Shown: positions 34,368 through 44,618, counted from the first letter of the stretch. The stretch: 64,000 nt of DNA from Aestuariibius sp. HNIBRBA575 (GCF_040932005.1 NZ_CP162414.1:2259501-2323500); one strand, 5' to 3'. Program-made: numbers and translations. The notes: generated by a model not told the origin, from the sequence alone.

Positions 34368-35886
34368 GGTTTACTTCCTCTCTTAGCCCTGCGGCATAGC
34401 CAACGATTTCATTTTCGTTGATGTCATTTCCTGTCAATTCGCCCATGATCCGCCCATCCCGCATCACGATAACACGGTGTGAAACGCCAATGATTTCGGG
34501 CATTTCAGATGATATCACCACCACGGACACACCTTCGGCGGCAAGGGCCGCAATAAAATGATAAATCTGCTGTTTTGTGCCCACATCGATGCCACGGGTG
34601 GGTTCGTCGATGATCACAATCTTGGGGTTGGCTTCCATCACTTTGGCCAATAGCAATTTCTGCTGATTGCCACCGGACATGTCCCCGGCCCGCACATCTG
34701 GATCCCGCGCACGAATATCAAAGCGACGAATAGCGCGGGCCAATGCGTCGTCTTCGGCGCTGCGGTTCAACACCAGCCGATTGGCAAAGTTTCGCAAAGC
34801 CAGCAATGTCAGATTTGCCCGCATCCCCTGATCCAGCAACAGACCTTTGCCTTTGCGATCTTTGGTCAGATAAACAACCCCCACATCGCGGGCCTGCGCC
34901 ACCGAAGTGAACACGCCTTTGTGGCCCAAAATGGTGACATTCCCCGCCAAAGCCGGGGTCAGCGAACAGATCGTTTCAAACACTTCTGTGCGGCCGGCCC
35001 CCACCAATCCCGCAAATCCTAGTATTTCACCCTTGCGCAGGTTGAAATTCACACCATGCAGGTTCTGAGTACGCAACCCCCTGACATCCATGACAATTTC
35101 AGCGTCCACATCCACTTCGTTCATCGGTGGATAGAGGTCCGACAATTCACGCCCGACCATCATGCGGGCCATGTCTTCGACCACGGTTTCATGGGTTGGA
35201 CGGGTCGCAATCCACTGCCCGTCGCGCAGGATTGTCACCCGATCCGAGATCTTTTTGACCTCTTGCAGTTTGTGACTGACAAACATGATCGCCACGCCCT
35301 GAGCGCGCAATCGCATCACCTGCGAAAACAGGATTTCGGTTTCGGCCTCGGTTAGAACCGCTGTCGGTTCATCCATGATCAAAACGCGCGCGTCGCGGTT
35401 CATCGCTTTGGCAATTTCGACCATCTGCTTTTGGGCAATCGATAGCTGTGAAATGCGGGTATCGGGCGACACGTTCATGCCAACTTCGGTCAACAATTGC
35501 TGGACCACCTGATGCATAGCCGACCGGTTAAGGATGCCACGAGTTTCAATCTCGCGGCCCAGAAAAATATTTTCGGTGATCGTCATTTGCTCGGCCAGGT
35601 TCAGTTCCTGATGGATCAGGACAATCCCCATGTCTTCGGCCTGCCCGTTTGGCGGCAATGTGACCCGTTCACCATCCAAATACAGCCCCCCTGACGTGGG
35701 CGCATGGATGCCTGACAGGATTTTCATCAACGTAGATTTGCCCGCACCGTTTTCGCCGATCAGCGCGTGAACTTCGCCGGATCGAATGTCAAAACTCACG
35801 CTGAACAGGACCGGAACCGCGCCAAACGACTTGCTGACGCAATCCGCACTTAGCACAATTTGTCCGGCTGTGGCCTCTTCGCTCAT
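34360..35886 (-). CDS. Sugar ABC transporter ATP-binding protein (RbsA-like, double domain)
   Basis: 508 residues from ATG 35886 (M-S-E-E-A-T), behind GGGAGGGG. Two ABC domains in tandem: the first has Walker A G-E-N-G-A-G-K-S and an unusual L-S-I-A-Q-K-Q signature; the second has a degenerate Walker A (L-V-G-A-G-R-T-E) but a good M-S-G-G-N-Q-Q-K signature, as is normal for RbsA/XylG/MglA. First gene of the operon; the LacI regulator is divergent from it. Confidence 0.94.
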   Translation of the reverse strand: MSEEATAGQIVLSADCVSKSFGAVPVLFSVSFDIRSGEVHALIGENGAGKSTLMKILSGIHAPTSGGLYLDGERVTLPPNGQAEDMGIVLIHQELNLAEQMTITENIFLGREIETRGILNRSAMHQVVQQLLTEVGMNVSPDTRISQLSIAQKQMVEIAKAMNRDARVLIMDEPTAVLTEAETEILFSQVMRLRAQGVAIMFVSHKLQEVKKISDRVTILRDGQWIATRPTHETVVEDMARMMVGRELSDLYPPMNEVDVDAEIVMDVRGLRTQNLHGVNFNLRKGEILGFAGLVGAGRTEVFETICSLTPALAGNVTILGHKGVFTSVAQARDVGVVYLTKDRKGKGLLLDQGMRANLTLLALRNFANRLVLNRSAEDDALARAIRRFDIRARDPDVRAGDMSGGNQQKLLLAKVMEANPKIVIIDEPTRGIDVGTKQQIYHFIAALAAEGVSVVVISSEMPEIIGVSHRVIVMRDGRIMGELTGNDINENEIVGYAAGLREEVNHA

Positions 35887-35950
35887 GTTTCGAACCCCTC
35901 CCAAGGTCATCCAAATTTGGATGGCTGCCCTCCTGCAGCGAATCCCATGT

Positions 35951-35980
35951 AAACCTTTACATCAATCTATGTAAAGGTTT
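35951..35980. promoter_or_regulatory. Probable LacI-family operator
   Basis: AAACCTTTACAT and ATGTAAAGGTTT form a perfect 12-bp inverted repeat separated by six bases, in the 187-base divergent region between the sugar ABC operon and the LacI gene. Each arm also contains a smaller GTAAA/TTTAC palindrome, so it may hold two adjacent repressor sites. A LacI repressor encoded next door is the obvious ligand. Confidence 0.8.
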
Positions 35981-36073
35981 TCATCGCAGGCCAAATTTGG
36001 TAATGTCACACTGAATTCCGGGATGATGACGGTTTGAAAGACGTCTTGGATTGGCAATTGACGAACGGGCGAC

Positions 36074-37102
36074 GTGCAGAAAAATCCAGCGAAACCAGCA
36101 ACTATTGAGGATGTCGCGCGATTGGCCGGAGTGTCGATCGCAACGGTCAGCCGCGCAATTTCTAAGCCCGATAAAGTCGCCGAAAGCACACGCAAAAAAG
36201 TGTCCGCCGCGATTGCCCGCACCGGCTATACCGCCAATGCGATGGCCCAAAATTTGCGCCGGCAACGGTCACAAATGGTGTTGGTTTTGGCCCAATCCAT
36301 TTCAGACCCCAACTTTCCTGGGATCCTGACCGGGTTGGAAAAAGTTGCCAATGAACGTGGCTATGGCGTTCTGATTGGCAACACCGAAGGCGATGTCGCG
36401 CTGGAGGAAAAATACCTGCGATTTCTTTCCACCGGGATCGCCGACGGACTGATCCTGTTAACGGGCCATTTGCCGGTGGCGGGATGGCCTGAAAACTCAA
36501 AATCCCACATTCCGCCCACGGTTGCGGCCGCCACCCCGGTCAGCCATTCCGACGTCAGTTACGTCTGTATGGATGATCAATCCGCCGCGCGGGTTGCCAC
36601 CGAATTTTTGATGTCCATGGGGCACAAAGAGATCGTCTATGTCACTGGTCCCAAAGGCAATATTCTGTCGGATCGGCGATTGACCGGCTATTGTGATGCG
36701 CTGAGCCAGAAAACCGAACAGATGTCGATCTGGAAAATCGATGGGGATGGCACCAGTTTGGGGGGACGCGCCGCCGTTGAACGATTGTGCATTCGCGATA
36801 CGCTGCCGACCGCGTTTTTCTGCTTTAATGACGACACGGCGATTGGTGTGATCCGCGCCCTGCAGGACCGGGGCTATTCCGTCCCAGAGGACATGTCGGT
36901 GATGGGTTTTGATGACATTCCTTTTGCCAGCAATGTCACCCCTGCCCTCACGACAATCCGCCAACCGCGTAGTCAGATTGGCGAACATGCCATGACGTGT
37001 TTGCTGGACCGGCTTGCCAATGCCGATACCAGCTTTGATGCGATTGAGCTGCACGGGGATTTGATCGTGCGCGACTCTTGTGGCCCTGCCAAGGTCCCCT
37101 AG
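36074..37102 (+). CDS. LacI-family transcriptional regulator
   Basis: 342 residues from GTG 36074, which gives the conserved N-terminus. The LacI helix-turn-helix lies at residues 9-29 ([12 protein letters not shown]), with the hinge helix at about 50-58. The sugar-binding domain follows ([31 protein letters not shown]). It probably represses the divergent sugar ABC operon, with the imported sugar as inducer. Its stop interlocks with the DUF2783 stop (CTAG). Confidence 0.92.
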   Translation: MQKNPAKPATIEDVARLAGVSIATVSRAISKPDKVAESTRKKVSAAIARTGYTANAMAQNLRRQRSQMVLVLAQSISDPNFPGILTGLEKVANERGYGVLIGNTEGDVALEEKYLRFLSTGIADGLILLTGHLPVAGWPENSKSHIPPTVAAATPVSHSDVSYVCMDDQSAARVATEFLMSMGHKEIVYVTGPKGNILSDRRLTGYCDALSQKTEQMSIWKIDGDGTSLGGRAAVERLCIRDTLPTAFFCFNDDTAIGVIRALQDRGYSVPEDMSVMGFDDIPFASNVTPALTTIRQPRSQIGEHAMTCLLDRLANADTSFDAIELHGDLIVRDSCGPAKVP

Positions 37103-37293
37103 TTTTTGGACTGGCGTGCCGCGTTTAACGCTTGCGACAATACGGATCGATCCCCGATATGATTGCATAAAACCAAGATCAGCCGCGCATTCAATGCGTC
37201 GCTTTCCGATTTTTCCAGGCCCTGATGTGCGGCCACCAATTCGTCGTAAAACGCGTCCGGGTCCGCCAGATTTGGGGTCAGTTTCAAATCCAT
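37099..37293 (-). CDS. DUF2783 small protein, possible coupling subunit of the flavin monooxygenase
   Basis: 64 residues, all alpha, acidic, no signal or membrane segment; DUF2783 family. It follows the FAD monooxygenase gene by two bases and is the last gene of the homogentisate operon. Its size and position resemble the small 'coupling' protein reported for the two-component 3-hydroxyphenylacetate 6-hydroxylase of Pseudomonas putida (MhaB), but I cannot show homology from sequence alone. The role in electron coupling or enzyme stability is inference. Confidence 0.8.
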   Translation of the reverse strand: MDLKLTPNLADPDAFYDELVAAHQGLEKSESDALNARLILVLCNHIGDRSVLSQALNAARQSKN

Positions 37294-37295
37294 GT

Positions 37296-38921
37296 TCAGG
37301 CTCCTTTTCCGATGGCCGTCGCAACAGCGCCCGCAACAGCGTCCATATCAAAATCAGTCCAGCGCGCCGCGACGTGTTGATCCGGGCGGATCAAATATAC
37401 CGCACGTTCCTGTTGGCCCAAATAGCGGGATTTCAGGTCTGAATGGGGATCGTTTTTCCCCGTTTCCAGGGACACAACATCCAATTTGAGACCTTCGATT
37501 TCAGGCAGCGTCGGAACCGGTGTATTGATGGCCAAAACTGTGAAATTGCCCGGCAAAATGTCCAGCAAAAACCCATTATCCAGACGTGCATCGACGCAGG
37601 ATGCGCCAACCCGGCTGCGATCAGGACCATCCAGCATATCTGGCCCATTCAGCGGCTGTTCGTCATACACACAAGGCACAGATAGGCGCCCTGAATTCAC
37701 CATAGGGCGGGCAAATGCATGTTCACGTGCCAGATCTAACACAGCATTGCGGAACACTTTGCTGATCTCTGATTTTGGTGTCAGAAAATCGGTCGCACGG
37801 GTTGAATTCAGGATGTTTTCATCCGCGCCATGCACCCGTTCAGCAGAATAGGTATCCAGCAGGGATTCAGGGGCTAACCCGCGCAAAACCAGATCCAGTT
37901 TCCACGCCAAGTTATCCGTATCCTGCAGACCGGAATTGGCGCCGCGTGCCCCAAAGGGCGACACTTGGTGAGCGGCATCACCCGCAAACAGAACGTTGCC
38001 ATGACGGAACTCTTTCATGCGGCGGCATTGGAACGTGTAAATAGAGGTCCATTCCAGTTCATAATCCACATCACCGCCCAGCATCGCATCCACCCGTTCA
38101 CGGATTTTTGCCGGTTCCAATTCCGCCTTACGGTCAATGTCCCAACCCAGTTGGAAATCAATGCGCCAGATGTCGTCAGGCTGTTTGTGCAGCAATGCAG
38201 ATTGGCCCGAATTTTTGAACGAAGGCTCAAACCAGAACCACCGCTCTGTGGGGAAATCGGCCTTCATTTTTACGTCGGCGATCAAGAAGTTATCCTCAAA
38301 CACCCGCCCATCAAAGCTAAGCCCCATCATGTCCCGCACCGGTGAACGTGCGCCGTCACAGGCGATCATCCAATCCGCTTCGATCTGATAGGAACCATCT
38401 GGCGTGTCGACGTCCAGAACCACATGATCGTCTTTTTGCGTCAGCCCTGTCACAAGGTTCTGACCGCGAATTTCAATGGGCGCGCCTTCCGCTTGGGCGA
38501 CGCGAATTTCATCGACCAGATATTTTTCAAAATAGGGCTGCTGAAGGTTGATGAATGCAGGCATTTTATGGCCCGCCTCAGGTTGCAGGTTAAATTCAAA
38601 AACCTGATCATCCCCATGGAACACCTTGCCGACGTTCCAAACCACACCTTTGTCCACCATCGCCTGCCCAGCACCAAGCCGGTCGGCAATTTCCAAAGTG
38701 CGTTTGGCAAAACAGATCGCGCGACTGCCTTGGCCGACGCCTTCGTGGTCATCCAGCACCAGAACAGGGGTACCTTTGCGCCCCAAATCCAATGCCGCAG
38801 CCATCCCAATAGGCCCTCCACCAACAATCACCACTGGGTGACGGATCGCTGGCCTGTCTTGGTCGGGGTGTTTTGCATATGGGTACAACTTAAATGCGAT
38901 GTCGTAACGAACGTCGACCAT
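37296..38921 (-). CDS. FAD-dependent aromatic monooxygenase (PheA/TfdB/MhpA family)
   Basis: 541 residues from ATG 38921, behind GAGGAG. The FAD-binding site V-V-I-V-G-G-G-P-I-G is at about residue 27, the D-G motif A-C-D-G-A-R-S-P near 180, and the second FAD motif F-A-G-D-A-A-H-Q-V-S-P-F-G-A-R-G near 310; a thioredoxin-like C-terminal domain follows. Such enzymes hydroxylate phenols using NAD(P)H and O2. In this operon the likely product is homogentisate, so 3-hydroxyphenylacetate is a good substrate guess, with size and small partner matching the MhaA/MhaB pair. 4-Hydroxyphenylacetate is an alternative. Confidence 0.87.
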   Translation of the reverse strand: MVDVRYDIAFKLYPYAKHPDQDRPAIRHPVVIVGGGPIGMAAALDLGRKGTPVLVLDDHEGVGQGSRAICFAKRTLEIADRLGAGQAMVDKGVVWNVGKVFHGDDQVFEFNLQPEAGHKMPAFINLQQPYFEKYLVDEIRVAQAEGAPIEIRGQNLVTGLTQKDDHVVLDVDTPDGSYQIEADWMIACDGARSPVRDMMGLSFDGRVFEDNFLIADVKMKADFPTERWFWFEPSFKNSGQSALLHKQPDDIWRIDFQLGWDIDRKAELEPAKIRERVDAMLGGDVDYELEWTSIYTFQCRRMKEFRHGNVLFAGDAAHQVSPFGARGANSGLQDTDNLAWKLDLVLRGLAPESLLDTYSAERVHGADENILNSTRATDFLTPKSEISKVFRNAVLDLAREHAFARPMVNSGRLSVPCVYDEQPLNGPDMLDGPDRSRVGASCVDARLDNGFLLDILPGNFTVLAINTPVPTLPEIEGLKLDVVSLETGKNDPHSDLKSRYLGQQERAVYLIRPDQHVAARWTDFDMDAVAGAVATAIGKGA

Positions 38922-38943
38922 TTTGCTCTCCTCTTTTGTGCAT

Positions 38944-39894
38944 TCAGCCCTGTAGCTGAGCCCACATGTCCAGATCACGTTTGTCGGTCCAGATGCGTGG
39001 ATGTTCGATCCCGCGGGCCTCGTCATAGGCGCGGGCCACGTTGAACGGCAGGCAATGTTCGTAGATGGCGTAATCCTTGAATTTAGGATCACAAGAGGCG
39101 CGCACGGCGTCCCATGCCTCTTTCAAAGAGCCGCCCCGTGCGGCCACTTTGGCGGCGGGCGCATAGGTGCTGTTAACAAAGTCACGGGTGGATTCAATGG
39201 CCCGTTCAACGGCGTCTTTGCCGATCAACGCCCCACCGCGCCCCGGCGCAATTGCATCCACATCATAGGACTTGATCGCATCAAGCGTGTTGCCCCAATC
39301 GGCAAAATGTCCATCGCCACAATAACATGCAGAGTGATCTTCTACGATATCACCTGTGAACATCACGTTCTGATCCGGCACATGGATCACAGCATCACCA
39401 GCCGTATGGGCCCGGCCGATCTGTTTGATATCAACGCGGCGATTGCCCAGATATACCGTCATGCTGTCGCTGAATGTGGTTGTGGGATAGGTCAGGCCGG
39501 GGATGCTTTCGTGGCCCTCAAACAAACGGGGAAACCGTTGAAATTCGCTGTCCCAATCTTCTTGGCCGCGTTCCACGACCATGGCGCGGGCCTTGTCAGA
39601 CATGATAATCTGAGACGCCCCAAAGGCAGATGCCCCCAGAACCCGCACCGCGTGGTAATGGGTCAGCACAACATGGCTGATCGGTTTGTCGGTTACAGAC
39701 CGCACTTTTTCGATCACTTTATTGGCCAAACGGGGGGTGGCCTGGGCCTCAACGATCATCACGCTGTCATCGCCGATAATCACACCCGAATTGGGGTCGC
39801 CTTCGGCGGTAAAGGCATACAAACCCTCGCCGATTTCATCAAAGGTGACTTTCTTTTCGCTCATGTCCCCTTGGGACGCAAATGCCTTGCTCAT
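38944..39894 (-). CDS. MBL-fold metallohydrolase-like protein with altered metal site
   Basis: 316 residues from ATG 39894, behind AGGA. The metallo-beta-lactamase fold is clear, but the HxHxDH motif reads H79-Y-H81-A-V83-R84, so the Asp and third His of zinc site 2 are missing; H163 (R-A-H-T-A-G-D) and the bridging Asp (M-F-T-G-D) of site 1 remain. It probably binds one metal or uses different chemistry. It is the fourth gene of the homogentisate operon, between the fumarylacetoacetase and monooxygenase genes. It could hydrolyse a lactone or thioester formed from the substrate; the actual reaction is unknown. Confidence 0.85.
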   Translation of the reverse strand: MSKAFASQGDMSEKKVTFDEIGEGLYAFTAEGDPNSGVIIGDDSVMIVEAQATPRLANKVIEKVRSVTDKPISHVVLTHYHAVRVLGASAFGASQIIMSDKARAMVVERGQEDWDSEFQRFPRLFEGHESIPGLTYPTTTFSDSMTVYLGNRRVDIKQIGRAHTAGDAVIHVPDQNVMFTGDIVEDHSACYCGDGHFADWGNTLDAIKSYDVDAIAPGRGGALIGKDAVERAIESTRDFVNSTYAPAAKVAARGGSLKEAWDAVRASCDPKFKDYAIYEHCLPFNVARAYDEARGIEHPRIWTDKRDLDMWAQLQG

Positions 39895-39914
39895 TGGATT
39901 TCCTAACGGACAGT

Positions 39915-41168
39915 TTAGCGGGAATAAGGGTTGGGCAAGGCAGGCAGCACTGTGCCAATGCAGGGGCCAAATCCGATGGAATATCCATCGCCACGGGCGG
40001 TGCCATGCAGGGCCAATGTGTCACCATCCTGGATAAAGCTTCGCTCTTCACCGCTGTCTAACGTGAAGGGTTCCTTGCCCCCCCAGCTGAGTTCCAGCAG
40101 CGATCCGCGATTGTCTTTTTCGGGGCCGGAAATGGTCCCTGACCCCAATAGATCACCGACCCGCATAGGGCAGCCGGATGTGGTGTGATGCGCCAGTTGT
40201 TGCGCCGCAGAATAATACATTTCTTTGTAATTCGTGCGAGCAATGGTGCTGGCAGCCTCGCCCATGGGGGCCAAAGTGACTGACAAATCAATGTCATACA
40301 GCATTGGGCCGGTATCTTTGATGTGATCGAGCAGTTCAAAATCCCGCTCAGGTGTGTCCACCCGGAACGGATCAAGCGCGGCACGGGTCACAATCCAGGG
40401 GCTGATTGTGGTCGCGGTCGCTTTGGCCTGAAATGGGCCCAGCGGCTGATATTCCCACGCTTGGATGTCACGCGCGGACCAGTCGTTCAACAGAACGTAG
40501 CCAAAGATGTTGGCGTCTGCCTCATCAACCGAGATCGGACCATTCGACGGCGTGCCGACAATGGCGCCCATTTCCAATTCGATGTCAAAACGCGCACAGG
40601 GGGCAAAACGTGGCAGATCGTCATTTGGCCCCTTTAATTGCCCCCAAGGGCGGCGCACATCCGTCCCCGAAACGACAACCGAAGACGCCCGGCCATTGTA
40701 ACCGATCGGAATGTGCAACCAATTGGGTGGCAACGCATTTTCGGCGCCCCGAAACATTGTTCCCACATTGACGGCGTGATTGCGGCCTGCGTAAAAATCG
40801 GTGTATTCGCCCACTTGCATTGGCATATGCAGCGTCACATCAGATGCTGCAACCATTGTTGCGGCGACGGCGGCTTGGTCATTGCTGTCAGCGGCCAACA
40901 AAGCGATCAACCGGGCGCGCAATGCGTCCCATGCCTCTCGGCCCAGCGCCATAAATGCATTCCAGGATGGGGCATCAAATGCGCCGGGAAAATCGATCAA
41001 ACCTGCGGCTTGCAGGGCTGGCAGATCAACCACTTGGTCCCCAATGGCAACCCCACAACGCGGGTCCGACCCAGCGGTTGAAAATACGCCATATGGCAAA
41101 TTGTTGAGCGGGAATTCGCAATCAGGGGCATTGGCCGATTCCAGCCAAGAACGAAGCAAGCGAGACAT
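39915..41168 (-). CDS. fahA: Fumarylacetoacetase
   Basis: 417 residues, the usual length. It hydrolyses fumarylacetoacetate to fumarate and acetoacetate, the last step of homogentisate breakdown. The short N-terminal SH3-like domain (F-P-L-N-N-L-P-Y-G-V-F) and the FAH catalytic domain are present, including the D-F-Y-A-G-R-N-H-A motif with catalytic His and metal-binding acidic residues (E-L-E-M-G-A). Start: ATG 41168 with GGAAGGA. It follows maiA by two bases. Confidence 0.97.
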   Translation of the reverse strand: MSRLLRSWLESANAPDCEFPLNNLPYGVFSTAGSDPRCGVAIGDQVVDLPALQAAGLIDFPGAFDAPSWNAFMALGREAWDALRARLIALLAADSNDQAAVAATMVAASDVTLHMPMQVGEYTDFYAGRNHAVNVGTMFRGAENALPPNWLHIPIGYNGRASSVVVSGTDVRRPWGQLKGPNDDLPRFAPCARFDIELEMGAIVGTPSNGPISVDEADANIFGYVLLNDWSARDIQAWEYQPLGPFQAKATATTISPWIVTRAALDPFRVDTPERDFELLDHIKDTGPMLYDIDLSVTLAPMGEAASTIARTNYKEMYYSAAQQLAHHTTSGCPMRVGDLLGSGTISGPEKDNRGSLLELSWGGKEPFTLDSGEERSFIQDGDTLALHGTARGDGYSIGFGPCIGTVLPALPNPYSR

Positions 41169-41170
41169 GG

Positions 41171-41809
41171 TTATCCTTCCGCGTCAGGTTGATTATCCGG
41201 ATGCGCTGCGTCAAATGCAGGCAGGGCCAGACAGGCGTTTTCAAGCGCCCGAAGTTTTGGATAAGGGGTCAGGTTCAGTCCCCAACGATGAGCATTATAA
41301 AGCTGTGGCACGATGCACAGATCCACGAGCGTCACCCCGTCGCCAAACGCAAACGGGGCACCCTCTATCATGGGTTCCAAGACATCAAACGCCTTGGTCA
41401 TATAGTCACACATCCATGTCACAACGTCGTCTTGTGTGGCCCCAAACCGCTGTTTGAGCTGCTGCCCCGTCCCGAGGTTTGTGATCGGCTGTGTTTCCAT
41501 GGCAATCAAATGCGCCGCCGCCAATATGCGTGCACGCAACAATGGATCGTCTGATATCAGCGATGGCGTCGGATACTTGTTTTCAAGCCAATCGATGATG
41601 GCAAGCGATTGGGTCAACATCGTGCCATCGGGCAGTTCTAAGGCGGGTACCAATTGCTGAGGGTTTTTCGCCTTGTAAGCGTCAGAATGCTGTTCGCCCC
41701 CATTGCGCACCAGATGGATAGGGCAAATTTCATGCTCTATTTCTTTGATGTTGAGCGCAATGCGAACCCGATAGGCCGATGACGAACGCCAATAGGAATA
41801 GAGCTTCAT
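41171..41809 (-). CDS. maiA: Maleylacetoacetate isomerase
   Basis: 212 residues from ATG 41809, which overlaps the hmgA stop in an ATGA. It is a zeta-class glutathione transferase with the diagnostic S-S-x-S-Y-R-V-R active site (here [11 protein letters not shown]) and the Q-S-L-A-I-I-D-W-L motif. It uses glutathione to isomerise maleylacetoacetate to fumarylacetoacetate, between HmgA and FahA. All three are in one operon. Confidence 0.96.
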   Translation of the reverse strand: MKLYSYWRSSSAYRVRIALNIKEIEHEICPIHLVRNGGEQHSDAYKAKNPQQLVPALELPDGTMLTQSLAIIDWLENKYPTPSLISDDPLLRARILAAAHLIAMETQPITNLGTGQQLKQRFGATQDDVVTWMCDYMTKAFDVLEPMIEGAPFAFGDGVTLVDLCIVPQLYNAHRWGLNLTPYPKLRALENACLALPAFDAAHPDNQPDAEG

Positions 41810-43176
41810 TTGTCCCAAGTTCCCTCAGGCGTGCCATCAAATTTCTTTTCGATGTCGCTCCAGCAATCGATGTAATTGTCCTGCAATGGCGCCTCTTGGG
41901 CGGCGAACCGGGTCAGGTGCTGTGGGAACCGGGTTTCGAACATGAACGACATGGTGTTGTCCAGTTTTTCGGCCTTTAGGTCCGCGTTAGAGGCCCCATT
42001 AAAGGCATTTTTGTCCGGACCATGTGGCAGCATCATATTGTGCAGTGAAATCCCACCCGGCGCAAAACCATCAGGTTTGGCGTCATATTGCCCGTAAATA
42101 TTGCCCATCAATTCGGACATGATGTTTTTATGATACCAAGGCGGGCGGAATGTATTTTCGGCGACCATCCAGCGTTCACGGAACAGCACAAAGTCAATAT
42201 TGGCCGTGCCCGGCTGCCCAGAAGGTGCTGTTAACACGGTGAAAATGGACGGATCAGGGTGATCAAACAGGATCGCACCCACGGGGCAATAGGTCCGCAG
42301 GTCATATTTAACCGGCGCGTAATTCCCGTGCCACGCCACCACGTCCAAGGGGCTATGGCCGATTTCGGTTTTGTGGAACTGGCCACACCATTTGATGGTG
42401 ATGGTGGACGGCACTTCACGGTCTTCATAGGCGGCAACGGGCGCCTTGAAATCACGTGGATTGGCCATGCAATTGGCCCCAATCGGACCCCGCCCCGGCA
42501 GTTCAAATTTCTGGCCGTAATTTTCACAGACAAACCCGCGCGCAGGCCCGTCAATCACTTCGACACGATAAACCAAGCCACGCGGGATGATCGCGATTTC
42601 CTGTGGTTCCAGATCAATGATACCAAGTTCGGTGTAAAACCGTAATTTGCCCTCTTGGGGGACAACCAACAATTCACTGTCGGCTGAGAAAAAGTAGTCA
42701 TCGATCATGCTGTCGGTGACCAGATAGACATGTGTCGCCATGCCGACCTGAGTGTTGACATCCCCGGCCGTCGTCATGGTGTGCATGCCGTTGACCCAGT
42801 TGGTCGCCACACCATTCTGAGGGATCGGATCCCAGCGATATTGCCCCAAGGATGTGACATCCTGCGGAATATGCGGCGCTGATTTCCAATACGGAACGTC
42901 GTTTTTTTCGTAGCGAAGCGAATGTTTCACCGAAGGGCGAATGCGATAGCACCATGTCCGTTCGTTTTGATGGCTGGGCGCCGTAAAGGCCGTGCCCGAT
43001 AGCTGTTCACCATAAAGCCCATAATTGCATTTCTGGGGGCTGTTCATGCCCTGTGGCAACGCATCTGGCAGCGCTTCTGATTCATAGTCGTTACCAAAAC
43101 CAGGCATGTATCCCTGGTGTGGGCCAGACAAAGACGGCGCTTGAACCATGCGGCTCTGAGGGGTCGAATTGCTCAT
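41806..43176 (-). CDS. hmgA: Homogentisate 1,2-dioxygenase
   Basis: 456 residues from ATG 43176, chosen for GGAGAAC six bases upstream; two other in-frame ATGs lie just before. The non-haem iron enzyme opens the ring of homogentisate to maleylacetoacetate. The N-terminal motif [13 protein letters not shown], and the C-terminal cupin with the iron ligands in P-P-W-Y-H-K-N-x-M-S-E-L-M-G, are intact. First gene of the operon; a GTTGC-N4-GCAAC palindrome lies 37 bases upstream. Confidence 0.97.
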   Translation of the reverse strand: MSNSTPQSRMVQAPSLSGPHQGYMPGFGNDYESEALPDALPQGMNSPQKCNYGLYGEQLSGTAFTAPSHQNERTWCYRIRPSVKHSLRYEKNDVPYWKSAPHIPQDVTSLGQYRWDPIPQNGVATNWVNGMHTMTTAGDVNTQVGMATHVYLVTDSMIDDYFFSADSELLVVPQEGKLRFYTELGIIDLEPQEIAIIPRGLVYRVEVIDGPARGFVCENYGQKFELPGRGPIGANCMANPRDFKAPVAAYEDREVPSTITIKWCGQFHKTEIGHSPLDVVAWHGNYAPVKYDLRTYCPVGAILFDHPDPSIFTVLTAPSGQPGTANIDFVLFRERWMVAENTFRPPWYHKNIMSELMGNIYGQYDAKPDGFAPGGISLHNMMLPHGPDKNAFNGASNADLKAEKLDNTMSFMFETRFPQHLTRFAAQEAPLQDNYIDCWSDIEKKFDGTPEGTWDK

Positions 43177-43212
43177 CTTGTTCTCCATCATCAACTTAGG
43201 CAAACCCTAATC

Positions 43213-43226
43213 GTTGCATTTGCAAC
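43213..43226. promoter_or_regulatory. RTTGC-N4-GCAAY site 1 (hmgA promoter)
   Basis: GTTGC-ATTT-GCAAC, a perfect 5-bp dyad, centred about 43 bases before the hmgA start. The same pattern occurs at four other places near the MarR, TRAP and VOC genes, so it is a probable operator for a MarR regulator. Confidence 0.7.
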
Positions 43227-43292
43227 AATCAAGTCCTGAATCCGCAAAACGGTGTCGAAATGCGTTAAAAACCTATTGAAACACGCGCCAAT

Positions 43293-44609
43293 TCACATCG
43301 CGGCGACCAGCCACAGGGACAACCACGGAACGCTGATCAACAGGAAAAGTCGAACAATATCAGCGATCCAAAACGGCAATACCCCGCGAAAAATTGTCGA
43401 CAATGGCACATCGCGCAGGACTGATTTCAATACAAAAACATTCATGCCCACAGGCGGTGTGATCAGGCTAATTTCGGTGACCACCACCACAACAATTGCA
43501 AACCAGATCAACGCATATTCCGGGTCCAGCAGCAATTCATTGGCAAAAGGCAGTTCGTACATCAGCGGGTAAAATACCGGCACCGTCAGCAGCACCATCG
43601 ACAAACTTTCCAGCACACATCCCAAGATCATGTAAATCAACACGATCACCAAAATGACGGCCCAAACCGGCATTTCCAGATCCAGCACGAGGGATGCCAA
43701 GCCATCCGGCAATCCGGCAAAATTGACAAAGTTTGAAAACAGCTCGGCCCCGATCACAACCGCGAAAATCATCGCCGTGGCCCGCACGCTATCAAACGTG
43801 GCCGTCAGGAAATCCCGAAACGACATCGTCCGCAATGTGACGGCGATCAATACCGATGCGCCAGCCCCCATTCCCGCCGCCTCAGTCGGGGTAAAGAACC
43901 CGCCATAAATCCCCACCATGATAAACAAAAACAGACCGACCACGCAGAATACACCGATCACATCAGACCGATCCATGGGGTCGCTTTCGCTGACATCCGG
44001 GGCCAGTTCTGGTTTGATCCAGACCGCGACTTTCACAGCCAGCAGATACAGAACCACCCCCAGAATTCCCGGGATCACACCCGCGATAAACAATTTGGAA
44101 ATGTCCGTTTCCGTCAACAAACCGTAGATGATCAAGATCACCGAAGGCGGGATCAAAATCCCCAACGTCCCCCCGGCTGCGATGGACCCGGTGGCCAGTC
44201 GGTCATCATAGCCAAATTTACGCATCGACGGCATGGCCACTTTGGACATTGTGGCGGCTGTGGCCAGCGATGATCCGCAAACGGCTGAAAACCCGCCACA
44301 TGAAAACACCGATGCCATGGCCAGCCCGCCCCGTGTGCGTCCAAACAATCGGTTGGCACCGGCAAACAGGCCATGCGCGACACCTGACGCGGCCAAAACG
44401 TTGCCCATAAAGATGAATAATGGAATGACAGACAGGCTATAGGACAACGCGGAATCAAACGCGACCTGCCCCGTCATGGCCCAGGCGGGATGCCAGCCTC
44501 GCAACAACGCAAACCCAATGCCGCCCACAGCCGCCATCGCAAATGCGATCGGCACGCGTACAAGGATCAGCCCCAAAAGGACCGCAAATCCGATAAGTGA
44601 TTCAATCAT
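43293..44609 (-). CDS. TRAP transporter large permease (DctM-type)
   Basis: 438 residues with about twelve membrane helices, typical for the large TRAP subunit, which carries the solute channel driven by a sodium gradient. The N-terminal G-x-P-I-A-F-A-x-A (here V-R-V-P-I-A-F-A-M-A) and the S-S-L-A-T-A-A-T-M region are family features. Last gene of the TRAP operon; probably imports the aromatic or carboxylate substrate of the neighbouring pathway. Confidence 0.94.
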   Translation of the reverse strand: MIESLIGFAVLLGLILVRVPIAFAMAAVGGIGFALLRGWHPAWAMTGQVAFDSALSYSLSVIPLFIFMGNVLAASGVAHGLFAGANRLFGRTRGGLAMASVFSCGGFSAVCGSSLATAATMSKVAMPSMRKFGYDDRLATGSIAAGGTLGILIPPSVILIIYGLLTETDISKLFIAGVIPGILGVVLYLLAVKVAVWIKPELAPDVSESDPMDRSDVIGVFCVVGLFLFIMVGIYGGFFTPTEAAGMGAGASVLIAVTLRTMSFRDFLTATFDSVRATAMIFAVVIGAELFSNFVNFAGLPDGLASLVLDLEMPVWAVILVIVLIYMILGCVLESLSMVLLTVPVFYPLMYELPFANELLLDPEYALIWFAIVVVVVTEISLITPPVGMNVFVLKSVLRDVPLSTIFRGVLPFWIADIVRLFLLISVPWLSLWLVAAM

Positions 44610-44618
44610 GTCGATGCC

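Noticed and set aside
26745..35886. The two neighbouring ABC operons considered as a single mobile or transferred block
   Set aside because: No integrase, transposase, direct repeats or tRNA junction and no clear change in base use were seen.
36497..37351. A reverse 284-residue open frame inside the LacI gene
   Set aside because: Antisense to a well-conserved regulator; composition is Gly/Arg-rich and family-less.
39001..39906. A forward 301-residue open frame opposite the MBL-fold gene
   Set aside because: Antisense shadow; the reverse-strand protein has a recognisable fold and good start.
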